The notes under the pieces: model-generated
What the model saw: only the letters and a program-made list of their open reading frames with translations
Told to the model about the DNA's origin: nothing
The model's database searches: none
Made by a program: the position numbers and the translations under genes
Shown here: in pieces, positions 42,582 to 51,511 of the stretch
Layout: every line of letters starts with the position of its first letter
How positions within the stretch are numbered: position 1 is the first letter of the stretch
Assembly: GCA_944381075.1 (NCBI GenBank)
Contig: CALWJT010000011.1
Coordinates: 1-64,000, forward strand
Origin: an uncultured Clostridia bacterium
GTDB taxonomy: Bacteria; Bacillota; Clostridia; Oscillospirales; CAG-272
Direction of reading: 5' to 3'
Length of the DNA: 64,000 bases

Positions 42582-43525
42582 ACTTTGAAGCTCTGCTGTC
42601 GACGGCGCTGTCTCTCTTTCTCTTTATTCTGATCGGCTTTGTTCTGTACAAAGCGGGCGTCGTCGATACGGATCTGACAAAGAAGCTCTCCGGTTTTGTC
42701 GCCAAGGCTGCCCAGCCCTTCCTCATCATCTGGTCGGTCGTAAAGCTTGAATATTCTCCGGAAAATCTGAAAAACGGGATGATCGTGCTCGGATTTTCCG
42801 TTCTCCTGCATATTTTCCTCGCACTTGCTGCAAAGCTTTTTTTCTCGCGCACAGCAGACGCGGACGAGCGGAAGATCCATGAATTCGGCTGTATATTCAC
42901 CAACTGCGCGTTTGTCGGATTTCCGATCCTTAACGCGCTTTTCGGCGAAGCGGGACTTTTCTACGGCGCCTTTTACGTCATCGTCTACAATCTCGCAGTT
43001 TGGAGCTACGGCGTCGTCATCATGGCGCGCGGAAGACAGGACGTGAAAATCAGCGCGCGGAAAATGCTTGTCAATCTGGGGACCGTCCCCTGCGCCATTG
43101 GGCTGGGTCTTTATATCGCCCGTATCCCGATGCCGGACTTCCTTACGACCGTGTTCGACAGCATGTCGGGGCTGTGTACCCCGCTTTCTCTGATCGTAAC
43201 GGGCGCGCTCGTCGCATCCATGCCCCTGCGGGGACTTTTTACCAATCCGAAGATCTATTATTTCTGCGCGGCAAAGCTTATCCTCATCCCTCTTATTGCG
43301 GCGGCCGTTCTCCGTTTTGCGGGGCTTTCCGGACTCGTCGAGGGCATCGATCTTTCCGTTTTCATGGTCGTGCTGCTTGCGATGCCGCCTGCCGCCTTTA
43401 CTACGATCTTTGCGGAGCTTTACGATACGAAGCCCGCTTATGCGGCGCAGCTTCTCAGCGTTTCGACGATGCTCTGCCCGTTCACCATCCTGCTTGTGAC
43501 AAAGCTCTCGGACCTGCTCCTATAA
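42578..43525 (+). CDS. AEC family transporter
   Basis: 315 residues, ten membrane helices in two five-helix halves, of the auxin efflux carrier/malate permease family. FTNCAFVGFPILNALFGE is the conserved helix-break region of the first half, AMPPAAFTTIFAE of the second. Moves organic acids or similar anions; substrate unknown. ATGA overlap with the glycosylase gene implies co-translation though no functional link is evident. Confidence 0.88.
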   Translation: MNFEALLSTALSLFLFILIGFVLYKAGVVDTDLTKKLSGFVAKAAQPFLIIWSVVKLEYSPENLKNGMIVLGFSVLLHIFLALAAKLFFSRTADADERKIHEFGCIFTNCAFVGFPILNALFGEAGLFYGAFYVIVYNLAVWSYGVVIMARGRQDVKISARKMLVNLGTVPCAIGLGLYIARIPMPDFLTTVFDSMSGLCTPLSLIVTGALVASMPLRGLFTNPKIYYFCAAKLILIPLIAAAVLRFAGLSGLVEGIDLSVFMVVLLAMPPAAFTTIFAELYDTKPAYAAQLLSVSTMLCPFTILLVTKLSDLLL

Positions 43526-44156
43526 TGGATAAAGACACCCTTTGAGGAAAAAACATACGGCCGCCGGCCGGCACAGGGCCGCGTGCCGGCGCCGAAAAGA
43601 AGCCTTTTTTCATTTATCTTATAAAGAGAATCCTGCCGGCAAAGCTTTTGCCGGCGGCGCCGAAGCGGACCGCCGTCCTTATCCGCGCAAACATCTCTGC
43701 GTCCTTCGGAATGTTCCCATCGAACGCATGAAAAGGGCAAAAGCTCTCCTTTTTGCGCAGACGGACCGCGGCACTGCGGCAGACGCGGTGTGTGCAGGCG
43801 GAAGAAGCCTGCCGCCGCTTCCCAAAGCAAATCTTGGCGCGGCATATTGACATGCACAAAAGCGGAAGAAGCTAATAGCCGCGGCAGGCGCCGCCTCTGC
43901 GGACTCTTCTTCTCAAGGAAGCCCGTTTGCGCCGCGCAGCCGGCCTTTTGGAAGGCATCCCTCTCGGGATACCGCCCCGCCGGTCCTGTCTCTTCCGGAA
44001 AAACGGATAGGCGCTCTAAGACGGCCTGTACCCTCAAAAAGGGACCGCCGGCGGGTCTTTTTATAAAACAGGCTGAAATTCCGCCATTGAATCCAGGCGG
44101 GTCCGGATACAGGCCCGTCCCAATCCAAAAATCACGATACAAAGGAGAACCAATCT
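43526..44156. other. Hairpin-rich gene-free region
   Basis: Frames in both directions have noncoding composition. Strong inverted repeats stand in row: about 43568-43592 (GCCGGCAC pair), 43633-43655 (GCCGGCAAA pair), 43795-43814 (GCAGGC pair). A TATAAT at the AEC stop codon (43521-43526) has GTGACA 19 bases before it, and a weak terminator follows at 44036, so a non-coding transcript of about 0.5 kb is possible. Confidence 0.45.
44036..44063 (+). terminator. Possible terminator
   Basis: A-run, GACC with GGTC around a 6-7-base GC loop, then TCTTTTTAT. The stem is short. Confidence 0.45.
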
Positions 44157-45392
44157 ATGGAACAACTTCGCGGAAATGCCGCCGTCGGGCAGTCCGGAGG
44201 ACCTACCGCGGCGATCAACGCGACGCTCGCGGGCGTCATCCGAGGCGCGATGGAATGTGACGGCATCGGCAAGCTCTACGGAGCGAGAAACGGCATCGAG
44301 GGCGTGCTTGCGCGCCGTTTCCTCGATCTTTCCGGCATGACGGAGGAAAACCTCCGCCTTTTGGAAAACACACCGGCCGCCGCGCTCGGCTCGTGCCGCA
44401 AAAAGCTCCCGCCGGACTTCGACGGCGAGCATCGTATCCTCTACGAAGAGATTTTTTCCGTATTCCGGGAATATGACATCCGCTACTTTTTCTATATCGG
44501 AGGAAATGACTCCATGGACACCGTAGCGAAGCTCTCCCGCTTTGCCGCGGAAACGGGTTACGATATGCGCATCATCGGCGTGCCGAAAACCATCGACAAC
44601 GACCTTATGGGGACCGACCACACGCCCGGCTTCGGCTCCGCCGCCAAATACATCGCGACGACGATGCAGGAGATCCTGCGTGACACCGCCGTCTATACGG
44701 TAAAGGCTGTCACCATCGTAGAGATCATGGGGCGGGACGCCGGCTGGCTTACGGCCGCGGCGGCGCTTCCCTCGCTTTACGCCGACGTCGCGCCGGACCT
44801 TGTCTACCTTCCCGAGGTGCCGTTCGATTTCGATACCTTCTATGAGGATGTCGAAGGAGCCTTCCTGCGCCATCCGAACGTCGTCGTCGCCGTCTCCGAA
44901 GGCGTACGCACGGCAGACGGCCGATACGTCGGCGAGGGCACGCAGAGCGGCGCCGCAGACGCCTTCGGACACAAATATCTGGCCGGCACCGCGAAGGCGC
45001 TCGAATATGCCGTAAGGGAGAGGTTCGGCTGCAAGGTACGCTCTATCGAGCTGAATCTGCCGCAGCGGTGCGCTTCCCATCTCGCATCGAAAACGGACCT
45101 TGAGGAGTCCGTGAAGATCGGCCGCGCCGCCGTACAGCATGCATCATCCGGCGAAACCGGCCGGATGATGGTCTTTGTCCGCGGGACAGGCAAGAGGTAC
45201 GAGGCCGAAATCGACAGCGCCGACATTGCGGGGATCGCCAATGCGGTGCGCAAGGTCCCGCGCGAGTGGATCAGCGAAAGAGGAAACGGCGTCACAGAGG
45301 AATGTCTTTCCTATATCGCGCCGCTCGTCGAAGGGCAGCCGGAGCTTCTCTATGAGGGCGGACTGCCGAAGCATTTTTCGTTCGATCTCTAA
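44157..45392 (+). CDS. 6-phosphofructokinase, PPi-dependent type
   Basis: 411 residues. GGNDSMDT (115-122) and PKTIDND (143-149) carry the aspartate and lysine that mark pyrophosphate-dependent enzymes; ATP enzymes have Gly at both places. Phosphorylates fructose-6-phosphate reversibly with PPi in glycolysis, saving ATP, common in anaerobes. Bacterial annotation often calls this pfkA or pfp. AAGGAGAA precedes the ATG. 43 bases from the hydroxyacid dehydrogenase gene. Confidence 0.92.
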   Translation: MEQLRGNAAVGQSGGPTAAINATLAGVIRGAMECDGIGKLYGARNGIEGVLARRFLDLSGMTEENLRLLENTPAAALGSCRKKLPPDFDGEHRILYEEIFSVFREYDIRYFFYIGGNDSMDTVAKLSRFAAETGYDMRIIGVPKTIDNDLMGTDHTPGFGSAAKYIATTMQEILRDTAVYTVKAVTIVEIMGRDAGWLTAAAALPSLYADVAPDLVYLPEVPFDFDTFYEDVEGAFLRHPNVVVAVSEGVRTADGRYVGEGTQSGAADAFGHKYLAGTAKALEYAVRERFGCKVRSIELNLPQRCASHLASKTDLEESVKIGRAAVQHASSGETGRMMVFVRGTGKRYEAEIDSADIAGIANAVRKVPREWISERGNGVTEECLSYIAPLVEGQPELLYEGGLPKHFSFDL

Positions 45393-45435
45393 AAAATTCA
45401 TGAATATGCCGCCGAAGGGCGGCGCGGAGGCTAAG

Positions 45436-46434
45436 ATGACAGCGGTCTTTATGTCGAAACGATTTTTCAACATCGACAGCGTTTACAGCGAAGAGGTAAA
45501 GGAAAAGCTCCGCTCGGAGCTCACCTTCCTCGAGCCCATCCAAAGCGAAAAGGAACTGCCGGCAAGAAAGGCGGAGACATCCCGCGTCGACTTCATCTTC
45601 TCCACATGGGGGATGCCGGCGCTGACGAGAGAGGAGATCCGCGAATATTTCCCGAATCTGAAGCATGTCTTTTATGCCGCCGGAACGGTGCAGGCCTTTG
45701 CGCGTCCGTTTCTGGAGCTCGGGATCTCCGTTCACTCCGCGTGGCGCGCGAACGGGATCCCCGTGGCAGAGGTCACGGTATCGGAGATCCTCCTTGCCAA
45801 CAAGGGCTTCTTTCAGCGCCGTGTCCGTTCCCGCGAGCAGTGGCACAATAACGACCCGGAATACCGCTTTCCCGGCAACTACGGCACACGGGTCGGGATC
45901 CTCGGCGCCGGCATGATCGGCTCCAAGGTCATCGAGCTTTTGGCGCCGTATCATCTGGAGATCCTGGTATTCGACCCGTTCCTCTCCGACGAGCGCGCGG
46001 CGGCGATGCGGGTGAAAAAGGCGTCTCTCGAGGAAATCTTCGAGAGCTGCCATGTCATCTCCAACCATATCGCGAACAAGCCGGAAACGGTCGGCCTGAT
46101 AAGCCGCGCGCTTCTTTCCCGCATGGGAGAGGCCGCCGTGTTCATCAACACCGGACGCGGCGCGCAGGTGGACATGCAGGCGCTGATCGAGGAAATGCGC
46201 GCGCATCCGGCCCGCACGGCGCTCCTCGACGTGACGGACCCCGAAGAGCCGCCGCAGGCGTCAAGCGAGCTCTATACCCTTGACAACGTATTCCTGACGC
46301 CGCATATCGCCGGAAGCATCGGATACGAAACGCACAGGCTCGCGGATTTCATGTACGAGGAATACCGAGCGGTCGTCTCCGGCGAGCCGCAGAAATACGC
46401 CGTGACGCTTTCCATGCTGGAAACCATGGCTTAA
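45436..46434 (+). CDS. D-isomer-specific 2-hydroxyacid dehydrogenase family protein
   Basis: 332 residues. NAD-binding motif GILGAGMIGSKV (about 153-164), and the family catalytic set: a NHIANKPET region for the Arg loop, FINTGRGAQVD, LLDVTDPEEPP (Glu) and TPHIAGS (His). The usual Arg before the substrate loop is replaced in this stretch by Asn/Lys context, so the reaction should be checked. Substrate may be a sugar-derived hydroxyacid. GGAGG precedes ATG 45436. It lies 16 bases before the OYE gene. Confidence 0.85.
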   Translation: MTAVFMSKRFFNIDSVYSEEVKEKLRSELTFLEPIQSEKELPARKAETSRVDFIFSTWGMPALTREEIREYFPNLKHVFYAAGTVQAFARPFLELGISVHSAWRANGIPVAEVTVSEILLANKGFFQRRVRSREQWHNNDPEYRFPGNYGTRVGILGAGMIGSKVIELLAPYHLEILVFDPFLSDERAAAMRVKKASLEEIFESCHVISNHIANKPETVGLISRALLSRMGEAAVFINTGRGAQVDMQALIEEMRAHPARTALLDVTDPEEPPQASSELYTLDNVFLTPHIAGSIGYETHRLADFMYEEYRAVVSGEPQKYAVTLSMLETMA

Positions 46435-46450
46435 AAGGACGGTGAGCATC

Positions 46451-47788
46451 ATGTACGCATATGAGAAGAAAGATCCTTATACCTTTTCCTTCACGTCGCC
46501 GGACGAGCTTCGGCTGTATCTTGTGCAAAACGGATACCGCATCCCGTTTTCCTGCGACCTTTCCCCGCTTGCCGAAAAGAAGCAGCTCCGCACGCGCGCG
46601 GGAACGCTTACGCTGGAAAATTCCCTTACCGTGCATCCGATGGAGGGCTTTGACGGCGGCGAGGACGGCACGCCCTCCGAGCTTTCCCGCAGGCGGTATC
46701 TGCGCTTCGCCCGTTCGGGAGCGGCCCTCATCTGGTCGGAAGCGATCTCCGTTCTTCCGGAAGCGCGTACCTCGGACCATCAGCTCATGATCACCGAAAA
46801 GAACGTCGGGGCATATGCCTCCCTGATAGCGGAGGTGAAGAAGATCACCAAGGCTCCGGTCATCGCCCAGCTCACGCATTCCGGACGATTCTCGAAAAAC
46901 AGCAGGACGCCGCATCCGCTCTTTGCCACGCGCAGCCTGCCATTTGAGTCCGTCCGTCCCGGAGACCGCGAGGTCCCCGTCGTGACCGACGAATATCTGG
47001 ATACCCTGCCCGAGGCTTATGTCCGTGCGGCAATCCTTGCCGAAAAGGCAGGCTTTGACGGCGTCGACATCAAGGCATGCCACGGCTATCTGCTCTCGGA
47101 GCTGCTCTCAGCGCATACAAGGGAGGGCAGGTACGGCGGCTCCTTTGAAAACCGAACCCGTCTCCTTCTCGATATCGTGGACGCGGTGCGGGAGGTTCTG
47201 CGTCCGGAAACGATCCTTGCCTCCAGGCTTTCCGTTTCCGACATGATCGACTATCCCTACGGCTTCGGCGTGACGGAAGCCGTCCCAGCGGCGCCCGATC
47301 TTGCCGAGCCCAAAAAGCTGATCGGCCTTCTCATGGAAAGGGGACTAACCCTTGTCGACATGACGATGGGCTCTCCTTACTTCAATCCGCATATCAACCG
47401 GCCCTACAACAAGGGCGGATATGTCCCGCCGGAGCCTCCGCTTCGGGGCGTGGAGCGCCTTATCGGCGCTTCGAGGGAGATTCAATCGGCATTCCCCTCA
47501 CTCACGCTGATCGGGACCGGCTACAGCTACCTGCGCGAATTCGCGCCGTACATTGCAGCGGGCGCCCTGCACGAGGGAGCTGCGGCGCTTGTCGGCTTCG
47601 GCCGTATGGCATTCGCCTATGACGGCTTTGCAAGCGACATGATAGCGGGAACCGTCGACAAACACAAGGTCTGCATCGCGTGCAGCAAATGCACCGAGAT
47701 CATGCGGGCAGGCGGCACGACCGGATGTCCTATCCGGGACCAAGAGGTCTATCTTCCGATCTACCGGCAGTACTGCATGAAGCAATAA
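46451..47788 (+). CDS. NADH:flavin oxidoreductase (old yellow enzyme family)
   Basis: 445 residues, longer than classic OYE (about 360). FMN-barrel signature: GVDIKACHGYLLSELLSAHTR with His, then GRYGGSFENR. A C-terminal cysteine-rich end (CIACSKCTEIMRAGGTTGCP) resembles the Fe-S ligands of the 2,4-dienoyl-CoA reductase group but the usual fourth part and the Rossmann domain are missing. Likely a single-barrel ene-reductase. ATG 46451 fits AAGGACGGTGA; a GTG three codons earlier does not. Confidence 0.88.
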   Translation: MYAYEKKDPYTFSFTSPDELRLYLVQNGYRIPFSCDLSPLAEKKQLRTRAGTLTLENSLTVHPMEGFDGGEDGTPSELSRRRYLRFARSGAALIWSEAISVLPEARTSDHQLMITEKNVGAYASLIAEVKKITKAPVIAQLTHSGRFSKNSRTPHPLFATRSLPFESVRPGDREVPVVTDEYLDTLPEAYVRAAILAEKAGFDGVDIKACHGYLLSELLSAHTREGRYGGSFENRTRLLLDIVDAVREVLRPETILASRLSVSDMIDYPYGFGVTEAVPAAPDLAEPKKLIGLLMERGLTLVDMTMGSPYFNPHINRPYNKGGYVPPEPPLRGVERLIGASREIQSAFPSLTLIGTGYSYLREFAPYIAAGALHEGAAALVGFGRMAFAYDGFASDMIAGTVDKHKVCIACSKCTEIMRAGGTTGCPIRDQEVYLPIYRQYCMKQ

Positions 47789-47803
47789 TCTTCGGGAGGT
47801 CCT

Positions 47804-48571
47804 ATGGCAGAGCAATATGCCGTACTGGCAGAATTTTATGACCGGCTGATGGAGGACGCCGATTACGGCGCTTGGGTGTCGTTCTATCTGCGGTGCTTTG
47901 AAGCATTCGGCGTCCGGCCGGAAAAAATCCTCGATCTTGCCTGCGGCACGGGAAACATCACGCTCCCTCTCGCCGAACGCGGATACGATATGACAGGGAT
48001 CGACCAAAGCGCGGAAATGCTCTGCCTTGCCAGAAAAAAGGCGGATGAACGGAAAATCCGCGTCTGCCTGTCCGAGCAGGACATCGCCGCATTCAACGCC
48101 GGCGGGCGCTACGACGCCGCCGTATGCGCCTTCGACGGCGTCAATTATCTCACAGGCACGAACGACGTTTTCTCCTGCTTTTCCAGAGTTTATGAAACGC
48201 TTGCGGAGGGAGGGCTTTTCCTCTTCGACGTCAATACGCCTTATAAATACCAGAAGATCCTTTCTGACAACGCATTCGTATACGAATATGAGGAGCTGTT
48301 CGTCATCTGGCAGAACGAATACCATGAAAAAAGCCGGCTGTGTGACTTTTATCTGACGTTTTTTATAAAGGACAAGGAGAAAACGTCCGTCTGGCATCGT
48401 CTTGACGAGCTTCAGCGGCAGCGGTGCTACGCCTTGAAAACGCTGGAGAAAAAACTCACAGAAGCGGGATTCTGCCGCATCGACAAATTTGCGGACACAG
48501 ATTTGTCTCCGCTTGCTCCCGATTCTCAAAGGTGCTTTTTCGTCTGTCAAAAAGGAAGGAAAGCGCCATAA
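47804..48571 (+). CDS. Class I SAM-dependent methyltransferase
   Basis: 255 residues. Motif I LDLACGTGNITLPLA (about 44-58) and GIDQSAEML show the SAM site; a Tyr/Phe-rich C-terminal half is like the YrrT/small-molecule methyltransferase group. Substrate unknown. GGGAGG precedes the ATG. It sits 13 bases before hslO and 15 after the OYE gene, so one transcript is likely. Confidence 0.87.
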   Translation: MAEQYAVLAEFYDRLMEDADYGAWVSFYLRCFEAFGVRPEKILDLACGTGNITLPLAERGYDMTGIDQSAEMLCLARKKADERKIRVCLSEQDIAAFNAGGRYDAAVCAFDGVNYLTGTNDVFSCFSRVYETLAEGGLFLFDVNTPYKYQKILSDNAFVYEYEELFVIWQNEYHEKSRLCDFYLTFFIKDKEKTSVWHRLDELQRQRCYALKTLEKKLTEAGFCRIDKFADTDLSPLAPDSQRCFFVCQKGRKAP

Positions 48572-48584
48572 GGAGGTCTTTTCT

Positions 48585-49466
48585 ATGAAAAAGGACAATG
48601 TTCTTCGCGCGATGACACGGGACGGCGCCGCGCGCATCATCGTCATCAATTCGACCGAGATTGTCGACGCCGCCGTCCGGTATCAGAGGACCGTGCCGAC
48701 TGCGACCGCAGCGCTCGGCCGCGTGATGACGGCAGCCTCCCTCATGGGAACCCTGCTCAAGGAGCCGTCGGGACGGCTCACCGTCAAATTCAAGGGAGAC
48801 GGTCCTGCGGGCACCGTGCTCGCCGTCTCCGACTATGAGGGCAACGTCAAGGGCTATATCCAAAATCCTATGGCGGAGCTGCCAAAAAAGCCGAACGGCA
48901 AGCTCGACGTCGGCGGCATCATCGGCCGCGGCGAGATGTGCGTCATCCGAGACGAGGGAGTGGGAGAGCCCCAAACCGGCTTCTGTGAGATCGTAAGCGG
49001 CGAGGTGGGAGAGGACATCTGCGCCTATTTCGCGCAGAGCGAGCAGATCCCCACCGTTTGCGCGCTCGGCGTTCTGGTCGACACCGATCTTTCCTGCAAG
49101 GCGGCCGGTGGGGTCTTACTTCAGCTTCTGCCCGGCGCGTCGGAAGAGACCATCGCCGCCATCGAGAAGAACCTGCCGCGGATATCCAGCATTTCCACGC
49201 TTTTTGACAAGGAAAATATGTCCAATGAAGAGATCGCCGCGCTCGCGCTGGACGGTCTTGAATATGACATCTTCGACACATTTCCGGCGGAATACCGCTG
49301 CGATTGCAGCAAAGAACGGATCCTCTGCGCGCTTGCAAGCTTCTCCGGAAAAGAACTGGACGACACCTTCCGGGACGACAGGACCATCGAGGTCTGCTGC
49401 CGATTCTGTGATAAAAAGTACGAGTTCACGCGGGAGGAGATCGAAGCCCGCAGGGCCCTTGCATAA
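48585..49466 (+). CDS. hslO: Redox-regulated chaperone Hsp33
   Basis: 293 residues. The N-terminal chaperone domain begins VLRAMTRDGAARI; the C-terminal zinc switch cysteines are C-x-C (RCDCSKE) and C-x2-C (CRFCDKK). Oxidation releases zinc and activates holding of unfolded proteins. AAGGAGG precedes ATG 48585; an in-frame ATG 32 codons upstream lies inside the preceding gene. Confidence 0.95.
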   Translation: MKKDNVLRAMTRDGAARIIVINSTEIVDAAVRYQRTVPTATAALGRVMTAASLMGTLLKEPSGRLTVKFKGDGPAGTVLAVSDYEGNVKGYIQNPMAELPKKPNGKLDVGGIIGRGEMCVIRDEGVGEPQTGFCEIVSGEVGEDICAYFAQSEQIPTVCALGVLVDTDLSCKAAGGVLLQLLPGASEETIAAIEKNLPRISSISTLFDKENMSNEEIAALALDGLEYDIFDTFPAEYRCDCSKERILCALASFSGKELDDTFRDDRTIEVCCRFCDKKYEFTREEIEARRALA

Positions 49467-49474
49467 ACCTCATG

Positions 49475-49509
49475 AAAAAGAGGGGCTGCCCGAAGCAGCC
49501 CCTCTTTTT
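49475..49509 (+). terminator. Rho-independent terminator after hslO
   Basis: Stem of about 15 bp AAAAAGAGGGGCTGC with its complement, 5-base loop, five T. Confidence 0.9.
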
Positions 49510-49514
49510 CACTA

Positions 49515-49543
49515 TTGAAATGTAAATAATCTTATGCTATAAT
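49515..49543 (+). promoter_or_regulatory. Promoter of the ECF sigma module
   Basis: TTGAAA (49515-49520), 17 bases, TATAAT (49538-49543) with TGC in front. It looks like a sigma-A promoter, so the sigma factor is not wholly dependent on itself. The leader is about 225 bases. Confidence 0.82.
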
Positions 49544-49774
49544 GTTAATGAATGACCCTGATTCCCTTTCCGCTGCATGCGGCAGAGCCGCCGATGGCAT
49601 GGACGGACAAGCGGTATGCGTATTTTCCCTGCCTGCTCGCATAGGGAGAAAAAGCAGACCTCTTGGCGCGTCAGGGAACGGAACATGAAAAAATTTTCTT
49701 TGAGGGTGAGTAAAAGGGGCTTCACGCCCGACAAAAGAACGTAGGTATACCAGCCTATAAAAAAGGAGGACCGC
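49544..49774 (+). other. Long leader of the ECF sigma gene
   Basis: About 230 bases between promoter and ATG. Two short open frames stand here (see 49685). No known riboswitch is recognised; small inverted repeats occur near 49575-49590 and 49721-49735. Confidence 0.4.
49685..49744 (+). CDS. Possible 19-residue leader peptide
   Basis: ATG to TAG, MKKFSLRVSKRGFTPDKRT, very basic, with AGGGAACGGAAC before it. It ends 30 bases before the sigma factor ATG, where the next ribosome binding site (AAAGGAGG) follows. It may be only a chance frame; the neighbouring leader frame at about 49602 has no site. Confidence 0.25.
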   Translation: MKKFSLRVSKRGFTPDKRT

Positions 49775-50329
49775 ATGGACAACGGCGCTGCCAGTTATCG
49801 GCGCTTTCTGGATGGGGATGAAAGCGGCTTTGACGAAATCATTGGACTTTATCACGACAGTCTGATTTATTTTATCAACCGGTATGTCAATAACTTCGCG
49901 GCCGCCGAGGACCTTGCCGCGGATACATTTATGGAGCTTCTCGTCCATAAAAAACGGTACTCCTTTCAAAGCTCCTTCAAAACCTATCTTTTCGCCATCG
50001 CAAGACATAAGGCGGTCGATTACATCCGTCGGGAAAAACGCTTCCGCCCCCTGCCGGAGCAAGAGCTTCCCAGGGATGCGAGCGATGCGGATATGGTGGA
50101 AAAAGCCGTGATATCAACAGAAGAAAAACGAAAAATCAAGGAGATCTCAAGCGCGCTCTGCGAGGATTATGCGACATATATCCACCTCGCCTTTTTCGAG
50201 GAGCTGGAAAACGAGGATATCGCAAGAATCATGAAAAAAAGCAAAAAACAAATGGCAAATTTGTCCTATCGGGCAAGAAACGCACTGCGGGAAGCTCTGA
50301 GAAGGGAGGGGATCTGCTATGAAAAATAA
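49775..50329 (+). CDS. RNA polymerase sigma factor, ECF (sigma-70 group 4)
   Basis: 184 residues. Region 2: FDEIIGLYHDSLIYFINRYVNNFAAAEDL then FKTYLFAIARHKAVDYIRREKR (DNA melting and -10 contact); region 4 about 125-175 with EDIARIMKKSKKQMANLSYRARNAL as helix-turn-helix. No C-terminal SnoaL-like addition. It overlaps the next gene by 11 bases, which is the usual position of an anti-sigma gene. Signal unknown. Confidence 0.92.
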   Translation: MDNGAASYRRFLDGDESGFDEIIGLYHDSLIYFINRYVNNFAAAEDLAADTFMELLVHKKRYSFQSSFKTYLFAIARHKAVDYIRREKRFRPLPEQELPRDASDADMVEKAVISTEEKRKIKEISSALCEDYATYIHLAFFEELENEDIARIMKKSKKQMANLSYRARNALREALRREGICYEK

Positions 50330-51128
50330 AGATGAGTTCCGCCGTTTGGTATGGGAAAAGGCCGAGCGGTATGAAGCACAGCAAAGGATAAAGAAGAAAA
50401 AAATAAGAGAGTCCATCCTGCTTTGCTCGATCTGTATCTGTATTGCCGTCGGCGCTTATTTCGGTACCACCTGCGCAATCTTTCATCCGGCACTTGCCAC
50501 GGAAGAGGGGAACGATACCGCCGGCCTGTCGGAAATTACCGAAAATATAGCATCGACGACTGGTGAAGCAGACACCGGGGCGATGGATTCCAGCACCGGC
50601 AGAGAAACGACGAAGGCTCAAGACGGAAGCAGCCAGGACTCTGGGGAAACCGGCATAACCTCGTCTGCCGTCGTGACCTCATCCACCATCAGCACATCGC
50701 AGTCGTCCGTACAGACAACAAGGCCGGAGACACCCGGAGAAGCCGTTATCCGACTGGATTTTTCTTTTACCAGCAGCCCTCGCGGCTCCGAAGCGGAGAC
50801 ACAGGCTGCCGTATTCGATTCCCTTTCGGCGCTTTCCTCCTATTTAGAGGAGCTGCACGACGAATACAACGTCCCGAATCTTTACGTGAACAGCATCCTG
50901 ACAAGCTATGACGACGAGTATTTTCAACAATATTCGCTTGTCGCTGTAAAAATCAAAGATACTCACGAATGCCGCTTTGCCAGTTCCCTTTCCGGATATC
51001 AGGCGGACGGCAGCCTGCTATTTTCCTTTGCGAGAGATCCGGCCGAAGCATCCGAGCCTGCCGTGTATCACTTTTTCGTTACCGTTGACAAGGGAAACTA
51101 CAGTGATATCGAAATCATTACGAAGTAG
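50319..51128 (+). CDS. Membrane-anchored protein, probable anti-sigma factor
   Basis: 269 residues. A basic 30-residue cytoplasmic start, one membrane helix at about 33-52, then a Ser/Thr/Glu-rich linker of about 90 residues (wall-spanning type) and an exported C-terminal domain with no family known. No zinc motif HxxxCxxC of classical ZAS anti-sigma proteins is present, so anti-sigma action is inferred from position only. GGGAGGGG precedes the ATG. Confidence 0.7.
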   Translation: MKNKDEFRRLVWEKAERYEAQQRIKKKKIRESILLCSICICIAVGAYFGTTCAIFHPALATEEGNDTAGLSEITENIASTTGEADTGAMDSSTGRETTKAQDGSSQDSGETGITSSAVVTSSTISTSQSSVQTTRPETPGEAVIRLDFSFTSSPRGSEAETQAAVFDSLSALSSYLEELHDEYNVPNLYVNSILTSYDDEYFQQYSLVAVKIKDTHECRFASSLSGYQADGSLLFSFARDPAEASEPAVYHFFVTVDKGNYSDIEIITK

Positions 51129-51179
51129 CGGTAAAGCCCGTCCGGACAGCGGCTCGCCCATTTTATAAGGAGCAATCTC

Positions 51180-51404
51180 ATGACCAAAGCGTTATTTTCA
51201 AAGCTGATGGCAGCCATCCTTGCCTGCGCGGTGTTCACCCTCGTACTGTTTTCCTGCAGTATGACGGCAAATGCCGCAGGGACTCGGGCGAACTGCCGCG
51301 CTCCTCATCGGAAAATCGCCGCAGTCCAACGAATAAGCCCGCAAGAGGAATCCTCCATCCGGTCAATTTTTCCAAGTGGACAGGATCCATATCCGCTTCC
51401 GTGA
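51180..51404 (+). CDS. Small secreted protein, possibly a truncated or frameshifted gene
   Basis: 74 residues: an excellent signal peptide (basic start, hydrophobic core, LFSCSMTANAAG, with a lipobox-like Cys) but then residues with noncoding look. After the signal region the +2 frame stays open up to about 51483, giving a Ser/Pro-rich tail, so a single-base indel may have broken a longer gene. AAGGAG before the ATG. Follows the anti-sigma-like gene by 51 bases. Confidence 0.45.
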   Translation: MTKALFSKLMAAILACAVFTLVLFSCSMTANAAGTRANCRAPHRKIAAVQRISPQEESSIRSIFPSGQDPYPLP

Positions 51405-51511
51405 CGCCGCCCGTTGCGGTGTGTAACGGGACCTGCCCTCCCGCAAGAAAGGCGCCCCCGTATGCAGCACAGCATATACTCTAAAGCTATTTTCCTAAAA
51501 GGAGTTCCTTT

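Noticed and set aside
43438..44142. 234-codon minus-strand frame in the hairpin-rich spacer
   Set aside because: Runs into the AEC gene antisense and has no domain or ribosome site; amino-acid make-up is noncoding.
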